Shown: in pieces, positions 41,576 through 50,225 of the stretch
How positions within the stretch are numbered: position 1 is the first letter of the stretch
Layout of the letters: each line of letters starts with the position of its first letter
DNA from: F1-60-MAGs149 sp037133755
GTDB taxonomy: Bacteria > Actinomycetota > Thermoleophilia > Gaiellales > F1-60-MAGs149
Assembly (NCBI GenBank): GCA_037133755.1
Contig: JBAXNN010000001.1
Coordinates: 253,029 to 317,028, forward strand
DNA length: 64,000 nucleotides
Direction: 5' to 3'
Position numbers and translations under genes: made by a program
The notes under the pieces: generated by a model
Database searches by the model: none
What the model was told of the DNA's origin: nothing
Seen by the model: only the letters and a program-made list of their open reading frames with translations

Positions 41576-42928
41576 GTGCGTCGTCGTCTGATCGTCCCCG
41601 TTCTCGTCCTTCTTGCCGCGTTCGTCCTGGTCGTCCCGGCCGGTGCCGCGCAGCAACCGACGGCACGCGATGTGACCAAGCCCTTCTTCGGGCACGCCAT
41701 CCCCGCTCCAGGTGTCGAGCTGTCGAACATCCCGCTGTTCAACGACGCGACCGGGACACCGAAGGCGATCGCTGAGTCGATCAAGGTGACCGGCAATGCC
41801 AATGGTGTGGTGACCGCCGAGGTGGTGCTGAAGGCGAGCACGGGTAGCACGCTGAACGCGACGATGACGTGGGAGAGTCAGGGTCACTGGCAGATTTATG
41901 TGGCCGCCAACTCGGCGCCGGGCGCGCCGTCCGCGAACGCGACGGCGGTGAATCTCGATCATGTGAGCGGCTCGATCAAGAACATCGGCGGCTCGCCGCA
42001 CGTCAACTTGACCCTGAGCGGCTACACGCTCGGTAACGCGACGTTCGACGTCTTGCTCTATGCGAACAAGGGTGGCTTTGAGGGCTCGGCCGAGGTGAAG
42101 GACCTCGTACTCGGTGGAACGACGTACCGAAACGCGAAGATCACCCTGTCGACGCTGTCCCCGCAGATCCGCCTCGAGGGAACGATGCAGTCGAGCATCG
42201 GCACCTTCACCACCGACTCATGGGTGAGCGCCCCCGGCGGTGCGTACGAGATTCAGCTGCATGTCACTGGAGCGGACCTGGTGTTCAAGACGGCGACCTT
42301 CCAGATCACCGCGTTCCACTTCACCCTGAAGACCGCGATCCCGGCGAGTGGCAATGCGTCGTACGTCGTGTCCTCCGCCACGGCAGGCGGTACGCTCGTC
42401 ATGAAGAAGACGACCTACACCCTGCACGACATCTCACTGAAGATGGCCGGCGGCAGCGTCACCGAGTTCGGCTTCAAGATCCACATTCGTCATGAGAAGT
42501 CGCCCTCGGAGATCTACGACGGAATGCTCGAAATGCGCCTCGACGGCGACGGCGGCACCTTCGAGGAGATGACGCAGGGCAGAAACGACAACGGTTGGCA
42601 GCTCGCCTCGGCGGAGAAGACCTATTCCAAGGCGCTGCTCGGGCAGGTGGTCCTGGCCAAGACACGGAAGTTCTCCAAGAAGTACAGTGGCAAGCGCTTC
42701 GAGAGGAGCGTCACGATCGGCCTGACGTTCGGCGTATCGGTGTACAAGACTTCCTCGTCGTCGGCGTACAACGCGTACATCGGCGCCGGCGGAGGGTTCA
42801 AGGCCGACCGCGTCTCGGGCGGCTTCGGCTGCACCTTCGCCACTGAGAGCACGAACTTCTCGTGCCTCGGCACGATCCGCATCAACCCGAGGTGGGCAGG
42901 CATCTATCGCTATACCTGGGAGGTCTAG
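41576..42928 (+). CDS. Secreted beta-rich protein of unknown family
   Basis: The protein has 450 residues. A clear signal peptide (RRRLIVPVLVLLAAFVLVVP, cleavage after AGA) is followed by about 420 residues of alternating hydrophobic/polar strands rich in Thr, Ser, Gly and Asn. These have repeated motifs such as FKTATFQITAFHFTLKT and a Lys-rich stretch (SKKYSGKRFERS). A Cys pair lies near the end. It terminates IYRYTWEV. I recognise no family. The strand pattern suits a beta-helix or stacked beta-solenoid. The GTG start is supported by the hexamer at 41564. Confidence 0.6.
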   Translation: MRRRLIVPVLVLLAAFVLVVPAGAAQQPTARDVTKPFFGHAIPAPGVELSNIPLFNDATGTPKAIAESIKVTGNANGVVTAEVVLKASTGSTLNATMTWESQGHWQIYVAANSAPGAPSANATAVNLDHVSGSIKNIGGSPHVNLTLSGYTLGNATFDVLLYANKGGFEGSAEVKDLVLGGTTYRNAKITLSTLSPQIRLEGTMQSSIGTFTTDSWVSAPGGAYEIQLHVTGADLVFKTATFQITAFHFTLKTAIPASGNASYVVSSATAGGTLVMKKTTYTLHDISLKMAGGSVTEFGFKIHIRHEKSPSEIYDGMLEMRLDGDGGTFEEMTQGRNDNGWQLASAEKTYSKALLGQVVLAKTRKFSKKYSGKRFERSVTIGLTFGVSVYKTSSSSAYNAYIGAGGGFKADRVSGGFGCTFATESTNFSCLGTIRINPRWAGIYRYTWEV

Positions 42929-42973
42929 GAGCTGTCGCGCGCGGTGCTGCGGCGGTCCTCAGACGACGGGAGC

Positions 42974-43852
42974 TCAGGTGTAGATGCGGCGCACGAGTTC
43001 GAGTGGCGTGGTCAGCCACGCCCCAAGCCCGCGGAGGCGCGACAACACCTCGTCGTAGATGATGGCCTCTGCCTCGGCATGCTCGCCGGCGAATCGCTCG
43101 ACGGGGATGCTCAGGGCGGCGGCACCACCGGCGTCGAGGAGCGTGCTGAGTCCCGGATCGGGTGTATCGCCGAGGAGGGGTACCTCAATCCACTCGGCGG
43201 CGCGCTCGGCCGCTGCGTCGTAGCCACGCGTCGGAAAGGCGGTGCCCCGGCGAAAACCAGGGCGGGCGGCGAGCTGGATGCCGGCCGGCGTGTCCAGCGC
43301 GAACCCGAGCGCGCGAACCTGTGCCTGCTCTGCCGGCTCCAGGAGATCGATGGAGCGCAGCGCTGACTGCACCTGATGCGCCCGCTCGATGGTGGCGAGA
43401 CGCTCGTACGGCGCCAGCGACGGCTCCTTCGGACCGCGCGACAGTCGCCCGCGCAGGCCGCCGCGCTCCTGCTCGAAGGGGCGCGCCTCGTGCGCGAGCG
43501 CGATCGCGCACGTCGTGCCCTCGGGCCACGGCGGGGAGATGCGCAGGCGCTCGGCGCGAATCCAGTCGGCGACCTGCGCGCGGACGGCATCGACGGGCGT
43601 CGCCCAGGGATCCTGCGACGCGGTGCTCGTCAGATGCCGAAAGGCGAAGGCGAGCGGATCGGTATCGGCGGGGAGCGCGGCCTCCCAGGCGGCCGGGGCG
43701 CCAGGCAGTGCCGCATTCGGCCACTCGAGGACGACACTGCCGGTGCGCACGACCTGTACCCCGCTCGAGGCGAGCAGGTCGGTCAGGGTCGCTGAGGCGC
43801 GGGCTCCGATCGCTGGTGCGCCGCCGATCGCGAGCTGTACCGCCTCCTTCAC
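42974..43852 (-). CDS. Polysaccharide deacetylase-like protein, catalytic residues degenerate
   Basis: The protein has 292 residues. The layout follows polysaccharide-deacetylase proteins of actinobacterial surface-sugar loci: an N-terminal domain, then RISPPWPEGTTCAIALAHEARPF where active enzymes have an ALTHDVD-type motif, and GFRRGTAFPTRGYD where they have a G-FPFxPYD strand, ending with a Leu-rich LSRLRGLGAWLTTPLELV helix. His-Asp is His-Glu here and the later HxxxH is not visible, so activity is doubtful. The GTG start overlaps the glycosyltransferase stop (GTGA). Confidence 0.5.
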   Translation of the reverse strand: MKEAVQLAIGGAPAIGARASATLTDLLASSGVQVVRTGSVVLEWPNAALPGAPAAWEAALPADTDPLAFAFRHLTSTASQDPWATPVDAVRAQVADWIRAERLRISPPWPEGTTCAIALAHEARPFEQERGGLRGRLSRGPKEPSLAPYERLATIERAHQVQSALRSIDLLEPAEQAQVRALGFALDTPAGIQLAARPGFRRGTAFPTRGYDAAAERAAEWIEVPLLGDTPDPGLSTLLDAGGAAALSIPVERFAGEHAEAEAIIYDEVLSRLRGLGAWLTTPLELVRRIYT

Positions 43853-44817
43853 CGATGCACTCCGTGCGCAGCATTCCACTCGTCGGCGCTCTCGCGCAGA
43901 CCCGGGCCGGTGGGGCCGTGCAGGGCGTTCTGCACGTGAAGGTCGAGCTCGGCACGCGGCAGACTCGGCGAGAGACGACGCAGCGGACCCGGCAGCTTGG
44001 GCAGACGCGATAGGCCACTCAGCGCCGAGTACTGGCCAGCCAGGGCGAGGCGTGCAGCGTCGCCGCCGGTGCCGGGGTGGTGCTTGGCCCAGTAGCGGCG
44101 GCGGCTGCGCCAGAACTCGACGATCCGGCGCGAAGGATCGGCCGACGTGGAGGCACGCACGTGGTGGCGCACGGTGGCCTGAGGCACGACGTGCGTCTGG
44201 AACCAGCGATCGGCGAGCCGCTTCTGCAGGTCGGTCTCCTCCGAGAACATGTAGAAGCCCTCGTCGAACGGCCCCGTCAGCTCGATCGCGGACCGCCGCA
44301 GTACGAGTGCACAGCCGCTGGCCCAGTCGACCGCAGCCGGGGCGCCGGTGACGCGCTGCTCGATGCCAGCCTGACCGAGCGTGGCGAGACTCCGCAGGCA
44401 GGTGGCCGGATCGGGAAAGCGAAAGGCCGAGGGCTGGTGCCGGCCGTCGGGATAGACGATGCGCGGCGCCGCGACGGCAACCTCGGGATGCGCATCGAGG
44501 TACCCCACGAGCGCGTCGATTGCACCCGGCTCGGCCGTGGCGTCATCGTTGAGGAGGAAGTGATACGGCGCGTCACTCCGCGCGAGCAAACGGTTGTGGT
44601 TGGCGCCGAACCCGTCCCGGAAGTCCTGGGCGACGAGGTCGACGTCGGGAAAACGCTCGCGTACCGCGTCGCACGTGCCGTCCTCAGAGGCGTTGTCGAG
44701 CACGTGGAGCGTGTGCTCGACGGTGGGGCGCCCCGGCCCGGTCAGTGCAGCCAGTGCCTCCATCAGGAGGTCGCGGTTGCTGTGGGCGACGATGGCGACG
44801 GCGAGCTTCGCGCTCAC
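43849..44817 (-). CDS. Family 2 glycosyltransferase (rhamnosyltransferase-like)
   Basis: The 322-residue GT-A enzyme starts VSAKLAVAIVAHSNRD. It has NASEDGTCDAV, the DDA motif in LLNDDATAEPGAI, GCALVLRR and the acceptor-side EETDLQKRL. It resembles WbbL/rhamnosyltransferases that extend cell-surface polysaccharide on the cytoplasmic face. The start is at a GTGA overlap with the epimerase gene. It is part of the minus-strand trio epimerase-GT2-deacetylase-like. Confidence 0.9.
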   Translation of the reverse strand: MSAKLAVAIVAHSNRDLLMEALAALTGPGRPTVEHTLHVLDNASEDGTCDAVRERFPDVDLVAQDFRDGFGANHNRLLARSDAPYHFLLNDDATAEPGAIDALVGYLDAHPEVAVAAPRIVYPDGRHQPSAFRFPDPATCLRSLATLGQAGIEQRVTGAPAAVDWASGCALVLRRSAIELTGPFDEGFYMFSEETDLQKRLADRWFQTHVVPQATVRHHVRASTSADPSRRIVEFWRSRRRYWAKHHPGTGGDAARLALAGQYSALSGLSRLPKLPGPLRRLSPSLPRAELDLHVQNALHGPTGPGLRESADEWNAAHGVHR

Positions 44818-45926
44818 CGCTCGAGACCCCGCTGACGCAGCTCGTCCATGGCCTGGTCGACGCGGTCGTCGGCCTCCTGGCCCGCAAGCCACTCGGCAAG
44901 CTGGCCGAGCCCGGTGCCGACCTCCATCGCCGCGCGGAAGTCGAGCAGCTCCGCGGCGCGGGTGGGGTCACCGATGCAGTGGCGGATGTCACCGGCGCGG
45001 TACTTGCCGACGATCTCCGGCTCGATCGCGAGGTCGAGGCCCTTGGCGAGGCCGTGCGCCACATCGACGACGCTGGAGGGCTGGCCCGTGCAGACGTTGA
45101 GCGCGGCGCCATCCGCATCGGACTCGACCGCGAGGTGAAACGCGCGCGCGACGTCGGTGACGTGGACGAAGTCGCGGGTCTGTGCGCCGTCTTCGAAGGC
45201 GACGGGTGCATGGCCGTTGAGCAGGCGGCTCGCGAAGATCGCGGCAACCCCCGTGTACGGATTGCCGAGCGCCTGCCGCGGCCCGTAGACGTTGAACAGG
45301 CGGAGCGCGAGCGTGGGCACGCCATAGGCGGCACCAACGGAGAGGCAGAGCTCCTCATGGTCGCGTTTCGTGACGGCGTAGACACTGGTCGGCAGCAACG
45401 GCTTGGTCTCGGCGGTGCGCTCGGGCAGGAGGAGATCGCCGTCGGCGGACTCAACCTCCCAGCGGCGCTCGGCCAGCTGGGTCTCGGGGCGCAGGCCCGG
45501 GGCGAGGCCGTGTTGACCCGTGCGTTCGTTGCGGTACTGGCCCTCGCCGTAGATCGACATCGACGATGCGACGACGAGTCGGCGCACGCGATCGCGACGC
45601 TCCACGAGCTGCTCGAGCATCGCGGCACAGCCGACCGAATTGACCTCGACGTAGCGGCGGATCTCGTACATCGACTGGCCGACGCCAACGGCGGCTGCGA
45701 GGTGCACGACCGCATCGGCATCGTCCATTGCCTTGCCGAGCGCTTCCTCGTCACGGACGTCGCCGACGATCAGCTCGACGTTGGGGTCGAGGTAGTCCGG
45801 CGGTCCGCTCGGGTGGACCTGCGGATCGAGGCAGTCAAAGGCCCGCACCTCATGACCGGCCGCGAGTAGCCGATCCGCGAGATGCGATCCGATGAATCCG
45901 GCTCCGCCTGTGACCAGCACGCGCAT
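44814..45926 (-). CDS. NAD-dependent nucleotide-sugar epimerase/dehydratase (extended SDR)
   Basis: The protein has 370 residues. An N-terminal MRVLVTGGAGFIGSHLADRL binds NAD, followed by DVRDEEAL and HLAAAVGVGQSM. The catalytic Tyr-x-x-x-Lys is YAVTKRD, with Ser in VASSMSIYGEG, and the core ends with a conserved LRLFNVYGPRQ. This is the UDP-glucose 4-epimerase/dTDP-glucose dehydratase superfamily; the exact sugar cannot be told. An insertion of about 40 residues sits between the Ser and Tyr motifs. It is first in the surface-sugar trio. Confidence 0.9.
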   Translation of the reverse strand: MRVLVTGGAGFIGSHLADRLLAAGHEVRAFDCLDPQVHPSGPPDYLDPNVELIVGDVRDEEALGKAMDDADAVVHLAAAVGVGQSMYEIRRYVEVNSVGCAAMLEQLVERRDRVRRLVVASSMSIYGEGQYRNERTGQHGLAPGLRPETQLAERRWEVESADGDLLLPERTAETKPLLPTSVYAVTKRDHEELCLSVGAAYGVPTLALRLFNVYGPRQALGNPYTGVAAIFASRLLNGHAPVAFEDGAQTRDFVHVTDVARAFHLAVESDADGAALNVCTGQPSSVVDVAHGLAKGLDLAIEPEIVGKYRAGDIRHCIGDPTRAAELLDFRAAMEVGTGLGQLAEWLAGQEADDRVDQAMDELRQRGLER

Positions 45927-45932
45927 ACCCGC

Positions 45933-45938
45933 ATGGTA
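45933..45938 (-). promoter_or_regulatory. -10 hexamer TACCAT, 6 nt before ATG (leaderless)
   Basis: Minus strand TACCAT, GCGGGT, then the ATG at 45926. Confidence 0.6.
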
Positions 45939-45968
45939 CGGGGAGGATGCGCGGTGTGCGCCTCTGGG

Positions 45969-47459
45969 CTAGCGGCCGCGGCGCGCGAACACGGTTGCAG
46001 CGCCGCTGACCGTCCAGATCGGATCGAGCGCCTGGACGTCGGCGTGCTCCTGGCCGATGATCGTGATCGCCTCGCCGGTCCGGATCGCCTTGCGGGTCAT
46101 GCTGACGGCATCGAGCACCACGACGGTGCCGCCGCGGGCCTGGAAGCGCTTGATCGCGGTGTAGAGGGATTCCGTCCAGACCGGCGCGTTGCCGATGATC
46201 AGCACCTTCGTCCGGGCTGGCACGCCACCTTCCTCGATCGCCATGTCGGTGATCGCGCCGACCTTTCGACGCGTTGCCGCGCGCGCGTCGGCGCTAACGC
46301 GGCCGAGAGCGGCGAGGTCGGCCGCGCTCCCGGTCGGCAGCGGGCGATCGAGCGCGAGTGGTGCCGGCGGAACGTCGGGGAAGCCCGACAGGTCGGCATC
46401 GGTAGGATTGGCAGCCTGCCAGGAGTAGAGCGGCTCCATCACGAGTACCGGTGCGCCGCCCGGGATGGCGTTCGGCGTCCACGCCTTCCAGCCGCCACCC
46501 TTGATCTGAATCGCGTAGAAGCCGGCCGGCGCGGGCGGCAGCTTGGCGGCACCGGGAGCACCCTTGGCGCGAGCGATCACCTCACCTGGGAACGAGCGGC
46601 CGGGGCGCTGGCGGATCAGGGTCACCTCGGCGAGCAGCGTCTGGGGCTTGAGCGATTGCGTCAGCGCGACGGTCTCCACCCCAACGACCTGCGCGGGCGC
46701 GAGTTCGTTCGGCTTGACGACGCTCGGTGCGATGACGAGGTTGCCGCCACGATCCTCGGCGGTCCACCCGACGATGTACGAGCCAGGGCCGACGAATTGC
46801 CCGACCTTGTCGAGCGGCAGGTTGCCGACATCGGCCGACCAGTGCAACGTCTTGCGGAGCTGGAACTGCAGTGCCGTCTCGCGCCGCAGCAGACGTGCTG
46901 CACCGGAGGGTTGGATCTGGTTGACCATCAGGCGGAACTTGACGGGCTCGTCCGCGTCGAGGGTGAAGCTGTACGAGCCGGACGAGCCCTCGAGCCCAGG
47001 AGCGATGCGCTGGCCGGGTTTCGCGTCGGACTCGATCGTGGGGGCGGTGGCGTCGAGGATGATCGCGTCGGGGATGCGGATCGTCCGCTGCTGCCGGGCG
47101 AGGCGGATGGCGAAGCGGTACGGGCCGTCAGGTGCAAGCTTGCCGCTCGCGAGGCGCCCGTCCCACGTGGCCCGGATGCGGCGTCCCTTCTGCGTGGTGT
47201 CGGCCTGGGCGATCGTCTGGTCGTCCGTATTGAAGATCACGACGGTGGCGCGGTCCGCCTTGCGCAGGCCAACGTTCAGTGTCGCCTGGCGCCGGCTGGC
47301 TTTGAAGGCGTTCGGCGAGAACGTCGGGCTGATGATCGTCGGCGCGATGATCGGCGACGGCGCGCTCTTCAGCACCTGCGACCGGAAGAAGACGACAGCC
47401 GCCCCTGCCACCAGCAGCAGCATGAGGAGAGCAGCCAGGATCCGCAGGGGTCGCTCCAC
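45969..47459 (-). CDS. Membrane-anchored extracytoplasmic protein with FlgD-like Ig domain
   Basis: From VERPLRILAALLMLLLVAGA the protein has 496 residues. One N-terminal membrane anchor (about 6-27) is followed by a FlgD-type Ig-like domain (about 50-130: RRIRATWDGRLASGKLAPDGPYRFAI is split over this region), a second Ig-like stretch, and a C-terminal alpha/beta part with TKVLIIGNAPVWTESLYTAI and GGTVVVLDAVSM. The C-terminal part recalls the N,N-dimethylformamidase beta-subunit-like or glutamine-amidotransferase-like folds, but no catalytic residue is certain. The GTG start follows TAGGAT-N7. Confidence 0.55.
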   Translation of the reverse strand: MERPLRILAALLMLLLVAGAAVVFFRSQVLKSAPSPIIAPTIISPTFSPNAFKASRRQATLNVGLRKADRATVVIFNTDDQTIAQADTTQKGRRIRATWDGRLASGKLAPDGPYRFAIRLARQQRTIRIPDAIILDATAPTIESDAKPGQRIAPGLEGSSGSYSFTLDADEPVKFRLMVNQIQPSGAARLLRRETALQFQLRKTLHWSADVGNLPLDKVGQFVGPGSYIVGWTAEDRGGNLVIAPSVVKPNELAPAQVVGVETVALTQSLKPQTLLAEVTLIRQRPGRSFPGEVIARAKGAPGAAKLPPAPAGFYAIQIKGGGWKAWTPNAIPGGAPVLVMEPLYSWQAANPTDADLSGFPDVPPAPLALDRPLPTGSAADLAALGRVSADARAATRRKVGAITDMAIEEGGVPARTKVLIIGNAPVWTESLYTAIKRFQARGGTVVVLDAVSMTRKAIRTGEAITIIGQEHADVQALDPIWTVSGAATVFARRGR

Positions 47460-47466
47460 GGCGCCA

Positions 47467-47472
47467 ATCCTA
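47467..47472 (-). promoter_or_regulatory. -10 hexamer TAGGAT, 7 nt before GTG, overlapping the upstream stop codon
   Basis: Minus strand TAGGAT, TGGCGCC, then the GTG at 47459. The first three bases are the TAG stop of the ACT-domain gene. Confidence 0.5.
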
Positions 47473-47949
47473 GAGGGGATCGTCGTCGTCGGGCGTGGCG
47501 TCGGCCGACTGCTCGAGCAGTTTGCGCGCCGCGTCGCGCAGTCCGCGTAGCACCGCGAGGGCCTCGGGCCAGGCGGCATCGGGCACGATCAGGTGATCGC
47601 GCGAAGCCGTACCGACGAGGACGATCGGCACGTTCCGCTCCGCCAGCGCACCGCTGATGGTCGAGGCGAACCCGACGAGCTCCGACGGCAGCTCGGCGAC
47701 GAGCAGGATGACCCGCAGCCCGTCTTGGCGCGTGTCGGCGGGTGGCAGCTCGTTGGCGAGCGAGGTCCGCAGGACGAACGTGGTTTCCAGTGGGTCGTCG
47801 ATGCGCGCGCCAAAGCCCTCAGCGAGCAGCGCCTCGGGTGACGGCGGTGCCGAGCCGCGGCCGTACCCGAGCAGCGAGAACTCATGCTCGAGGATCATCG
47901 GGTCGAGCGCCGCGAGAGCGTCGACGAGGAGCGACGAATCGTGCTGCAC
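47470..47949 (-). CDS. ACT-domain-like small protein
   Basis: The 159-residue protein has a C-terminal half that reads as an ACT fold: GLRVILLVAELPSELVGFASTIS, then ALAERNVPIVLVGTASRDHLIVP. This resembles the ACT_7/CASTOR type seen in small amino-acid-binding proteins. The N-terminal half matches the preceding ACT-like subdomain. The C-terminus is very acidic (ADATPDDDDPL). It begins 16 nt after the flavoprotein gene stop but has its own TAGGCT-N6-GTG promoter. Confidence 0.6.
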   Translation of the reverse strand: MQHDSSLLVDALAALDPMILEHEFSLLGYGRGSAPPSPEALLAEGFGARIDDPLETTFVLRTSLANELPPADTRQDGLRVILLVAELPSELVGFASTISGALAERNVPIVLVGTASRDHLIVPDAAWPEALAVLRGLRDAARKLLEQSADATPDDDDPL

Positions 47950-47955
47950 GGGCGG

Positions 47956-47961
47956 AGCCTA
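47956..47961 (-). promoter_or_regulatory. -10 hexamer TAGGCT, 6 nt before GTG (leaderless)
   Basis: Minus strand TAGGCT, CCGCCC, then the GTG at 47949. Confidence 0.55.
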
Positions 47962-47965
47962 CCGC

Positions 47966-49036
47966 CTAGGGCAGAGTGGGCAGTGCCTCAGGCCGCAGCA
48001 CGTCGAGATAGCGCAGGCTACGGAACGAGACCTCGCCCTCGCCACGTGTCGGCTGGCCGACGCCGCGGGTCACGAGGCGGCGCAGGAGTGGTTCGGGCAG
48101 ATAGCGGTAGAGCCGCTGGATGCGGTTGAGCTTGGTGTAGCCACCGAGATGCTCCTCGTGGAGAGCGCGGTAGCGACGTCGCGTCTCGTCGGCCGTCAGC
48201 GTTCCGGTCAGGGCGGCGTTGACGAGACGGCCGGCACCCGCGCCGAAGAACACGGCGGGACGGATGCCCTCGAGGGTGATCGGCAGTGCGTGGCCGGCGG
48301 CATCGCCGGCGAACAGCACGTTGCCGTCGACGGGCGTGCGTGGCACGCAGGCGATCGCGCCGCCGTGGTGTTCGCGACCGGGCCCGAGGTCGTCGCGCGC
48401 CCGGAGCTTCGTCATGGCCGGTTGCAGCGGCTCCTTGATGAACGAGCCGACGCCGGCGCGCACGTGATCGCCCGCGGCGAACGACCAGCCGTAGCCCGAG
48501 CGCAGAAGCGATTTCTCCAGGTAGAACTCGAAGCCGTCGGCCTGAGGCGCCAGTTCGGTCGGCACGTGATCCTCGGTCCCGATCACGAGCCGCGCCTCAC
48601 GGCCCTCGGTCGCGCCGGCGGCGTCGAGCACGCGGCGCCAACCGGAGGCGTCAATCAGCCATTCGGCCGTCAGCCGCTGACCGTCGGCGCCCACCACCGT
48701 CGAGCCCTCGCGGCCCGTCACGCGCACGCGCTCCACGCGGGCGTCGCTCTGCGCGGCGAGCAGCAGACAGGCGCGCTCGTAGTCGATCACGCCGAAGGCC
48801 TCGGGCAGGCGCACGTCCCAGCGCTCACGTCCGACGCTGATGTGCATCAGCGAGTCCTCGTAGAGGATCGCGTCCTCGATGCCGAGCCACGCTGCGATGC
48901 GCACCGGCAGGGCGCAGGCCGAGGTCTGGTGTGCACCAATCGGCGACCGGTCCACGATCAGCACGTCGCGACCGCGCAGCTCGCGTGCTGCGGTGAGCCC
49001 CGCAAACGACCCGCCGACAATCAGAACTTCGGTCAT
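47966..49036 (-). CDS. FAD-dependent oxidoreductase, geranylgeranyl-reductase-like
   Basis: The 356-residue protein has an N-terminal dinucleotide motif VLIVGGSFAGLTAARELRG, the mid-chain FEFYLEKSLLRSGYGWSF and the second FAD motif NVLFAGDAAGHALPITLEGIR. This is the GR2/geranylgeranyl reductase and tryptophan-halogenase-like flavoprotein group. The substrate is unknown; polyprenyl reduction is one option. Its ATG directly abuts the stop of the preceding flavoprotein gene, so the two are coupled. Confidence 0.83.
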   Translation of the reverse strand: MTEVLIVGGSFAGLTAARELRGRDVLIVDRSPIGAHQTSACALPVRIAAWLGIEDAILYEDSLMHISVGRERWDVRLPEAFGVIDYERACLLLAAQSDARVERVRVTGREGSTVVGADGQRLTAEWLIDASGWRRVLDAAGATEGREARLVIGTEDHVPTELAPQADGFEFYLEKSLLRSGYGWSFAAGDHVRAGVGSFIKEPLQPAMTKLRARDDLGPGREHHGGAIACVPRTPVDGNVLFAGDAAGHALPITLEGIRPAVFFGAGAGRLVNAALTGTLTADETRRRYRALHEEHLGGYTKLNRIQRLYRYLPEPLLRRLVTRGVGQPTRGEGEVSFRSLRYLDVLRPEALPTLP

Positions 49037-50215
49037 CTACGCAACGGTACGTGCTGCCGCTGCACCGGCGCGTCGCCCGAAGACGCAGATGTCGAGCAGC
49101 GAATTGCCCATCATGCGGTTGCGGCCGTGCACGCCCCCCGTGATCTCCCCGGCCGCCCAGATGCCCGGCACCGTCGTGGCGCCGTCGCCATCGATCACGA
49201 GCCCGCCGTTTTGGTAATGCAGGACGGGGTAGACCGGAAGCAGTTCGGTGAGCGGGTCGAGGCCGGCCTTGCGGTAGCGGCGCAGGGTGTAGGGAAACGA
49301 CGTCTCGGCGTCGGCCGGATCGACGGGCGAGCAGTCGAGATGCACGGCGGGGCGACCATCAGGCGTCGTGATGCCCCGGCCCTCGGCACACTCGCGGATG
49401 ATCGCCTCGGCGACGACATCGCGCGGAGAGAGCTCGTCGATGAATTGCTGGCCGTTGGCATTCAGCAGGCGCGCACCGTACGCACGTGTCGTCTCCGGCA
49501 CGGCGTAGCCGGCCAGCGACTCGGGCCAGGCGGCGCCGGTCGGATGGCGCTGGAGCGAGTCGTGATCGCGCTCGGCACACCCGGCAGCGACAGCGAGCTC
49601 GGCAACTTCTCCGGTGGCGCCATCGCCGTTCGTGGAGAGCTCACCCGTCTCGGCGGCGACGCGCTTGCAACGACCGCCGGCGGCGAGGATGATCGCCTGC
49701 GGGGCAAGCTCGATGCGCTCGCCGCGGTGGTCCAACACCGCATGGCCGGGGGCGAGCTCGACGAGCGCAGCGTGATCCAGCACCTCGATGTCGCGTTCGC
49801 CGACCGCCTGGCGCAGCGCGGTGGCAATCGCCAGGCCCGTCTGATCGCCGACCTGCAGCAGGCGCTTGCGGGTCGCGCCGCCGCAGCGTGCGACACGGAG
49901 CGTGCCGTCGGCTTCGCGGGTGAAGCCCACGCCAAGGTCCTCGAGCCACGCCACGGTGGCGGGACCCTCCTCGGCGAGCACGCGCGCGAGCTCGGGGTCG
50001 GCGGTGTCGTGCGACGAGCGCATGAGGTCTTCGAAGTGCGTCTCGACCGAGTCGTCGGGACCGACCGCGGCCTGAATGCCGCCCTGGGCCTTGGCCGTGT
50101 TGCACGAGGCGACACCGAGCTTGGTCGCGATCGTCACGGACGCACCTGCGTCATACGCGGAGATCGCGGCGGCCAGCCCGGCCCCACCGGAGCCGATCAC
50201 GAGGATGTCGGACAT
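49037..50215 (-). CDS. FAD-binding protein of the fumarate reductase/L-aspartate oxidase superfamily
   Basis: The 392-residue protein has ILVIGSGGAGLAAAISAYDAG, the His-containing TAKAQGGIQAAV covalent-FAD-type region (here without the usual His), SLQRHPTG, and the C-terminal GIWAAGEITGGVHGRNRMMGNSLLD. It lacks the C-terminal helical domain of SdhA/FrdA and is shorter than NadB, so the exact function is open. It lies 10 nt after the phosphosulfolactate-synthase-like gene. It may oxidise or reduce a carboxylate related to that pathway (inference). Confidence 0.82.
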   Translation of the reverse strand: MSDILVIGSGGAGLAAAISAYDAGASVTIATKLGVASCNTAKAQGGIQAAVGPDDSVETHFEDLMRSSHDTADPELARVLAEEGPATVAWLEDLGVGFTREADGTLRVARCGGATRKRLLQVGDQTGLAIATALRQAVGERDIEVLDHAALVELAPGHAVLDHRGERIELAPQAIILAAGGRCKRVAAETGELSTNGDGATGEVAELAVAAGCAERDHDSLQRHPTGAAWPESLAGYAVPETTRAYGARLLNANGQQFIDELSPRDVVAEAIIRECAEGRGITTPDGRPAVHLDCSPVDPADAETSFPYTLRRYRKAGLDPLTELLPVYPVLHYQNGGLVIDGDGATTVPGIWAAGEITGGVHGRNRMMGNSLLDICVFGRRAGAAAARTVA

Positions 50216-50225
50216 CGCGTCCAGA

